Below are positions 63,714 through 64,000 of a stretch of 64,000 nt of DNA, in pieces (positions within the stretch are counted from its first letter, which is position 1; each line of letters starts with the position of its first letter). Location: assembly GCA_029254745.1 (NCBI GenBank), contig JAQWWZ010000025.1:1-64000 (forward strand), read 5' to 3'. This DNA comes from Opitutales bacterium (GTDB taxonomy: Bacteria; Verrucomicrobiota; Verrucomicrobiia; Opitutales; Seribacteraceae). Position numbers and translations under genes: made by a program. Below the pieces are notes generated by a model. The model was given only the letters and a program-made list of their open reading frames with translations, had not been told where the DNA came from and did no database searches.

Positions 63714-64000
63714 TTATTCAACCCCTTTAGAAACACTCTCCCTCATTTCTGTATCAGCTTCAATATTTCTCAGGCGATAATAGTCCATCACACCAAGGTT
63801 GCCACTTCTGAACGCTTCTGCCATTGCAAGTGGGATTTGGGATTCGGCTTCAACTAACTTTGCCTGCATTTCCTGAACCTTGGCTTTATTTTCTTGCTCC
63901 AAAGCAACGGCTGCTGCTCTTCTGATCTCGGCTTGAGCCTGAGCAACCTCTTTGTCGGCCGAAGCTTGAGAAGAACGGAGGGCTGCCCCCCGATTTTCAC
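63714..64000 (-). CDS. floA: Flotillin-like protein FloA, C-terminal end, cut by window edge
   Basis: Only the last about 95 codons are inside the window; the frame enters at 64000. The visible sequence has [20 protein letters not shown], then [19 protein letters not shown] and [19 protein letters not shown], which is the coiled-coil tail plus the conserved C-terminus of the FloA/UPF0365 family. Flotillins of this type organise functional membrane microdomains. A downstream one-TM protein follows on the same strand. Confidence 0.88.
   Translation of the reverse strand, partial: ENRGAALRSSQASADKEVAQAQAEIRRAAAVALEQENKAKVQEMQAKLVEAESQIPLAMAEAFRSGNLGVMDYYRLRNIEADTEMRESVSKGVE

Overview
The window is an AT-rich (about 40% GC by eye), densely coding stretch of chromosome from a Gram-negative bacterium. 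The best fit is the Verrucomicrobiota (PVC superphylum), probably a marine Opitutae-like lineage. Four things point there: a giant PilX-like 'Verru_Chthon cassette A' type protein with a 'cassette C' type prepilin 4 kb away; a secreted protein with two planctomycete-type cytochrome c modules fused to a sulfatase-modifying-factor domain; a double-length UvrA of the kind known from Chlamydiae; and an outer-membrane assembly block (BamA, Skp, LpxD). This placement is inference from gene content. I see no rRNA, CRISPR array, insertion sequence, integrase or phage gene. The only RNA gene found is tRNA-Glu(UUC).

Layout. 1-1074: N-terminal part of dihydrolipoyl dehydrogenase, cut by the window edge. 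1170-5698: purC, facing a tightly coupled tyrA-aroA-cmk-plsC operon on the minus strand. 5757-8134: two small membrane proteins, a VTT/DedA-like membrane protein and xseA. 8141-11518: a GNAT acetyltransferase, then purM, purine nucleoside phosphorylase and hisI. 11542-22871: an accessory envelope region with a secreted unknown, the 1728-residue PilX-like protein, the cytochrome c/FGE-like fusion, ApbE, then rpmB, psd and the prepilin. 22880-29070: a PAS-AraC regulator and the hrpB-yraN-zwf-msrA operon. 29375-33254: Sel1 and TPR proteins, then a site-2 protease and a rhomboid protease back to back.

33279-38490 holds a MetX-MetW fusion, yebC, yidC, rnpA and rpmH. 38611-45292 holds tRNA-Glu, the double uvrA and tyrS. 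45450-50497 holds a peroxiredoxin, a STAS/SpoIIE partner-switching pair, a DUF5069 protein, an ABC exporter and a small membrane protein. 50543-51562 is the loosest stretch: short, possibly decayed reading frames and AT-rich spacer. 51563-62619 is a housekeeping run: pyrE facing a long minus-strand series of rplY, pth, rpsF, ssb, rplI, dnaB, bamA, skp, lpxD, prs and htrA. The right end has a 432-bp spacer, a tiny cysteine-rich ORF too short for usual gene calling, a one-TM protein and the C-terminal end of flotillin-like FloA.

Most of the window is ordinary biosynthesis, translation, replication and envelope biogenesis, with many ATGA stop/start overlaps that imply translational coupling. The less ordinary points are: a degenerate J-domain-like tail on YidC; the MetX-MetW fusion; a four-ATPase UvrA with one altered Walker B; the split pseudopilin genes with the multihaem/FGE fusion and ApbE between them; the site-2 protease/rhomboid pair; the STAS/SpoIIE pair with no anti-sigma kinase; and several inverted repeats. 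I did not find a complete, clearly novel system. The 11.5-22.9 kb region is the best candidate for an undescribed envelope module.
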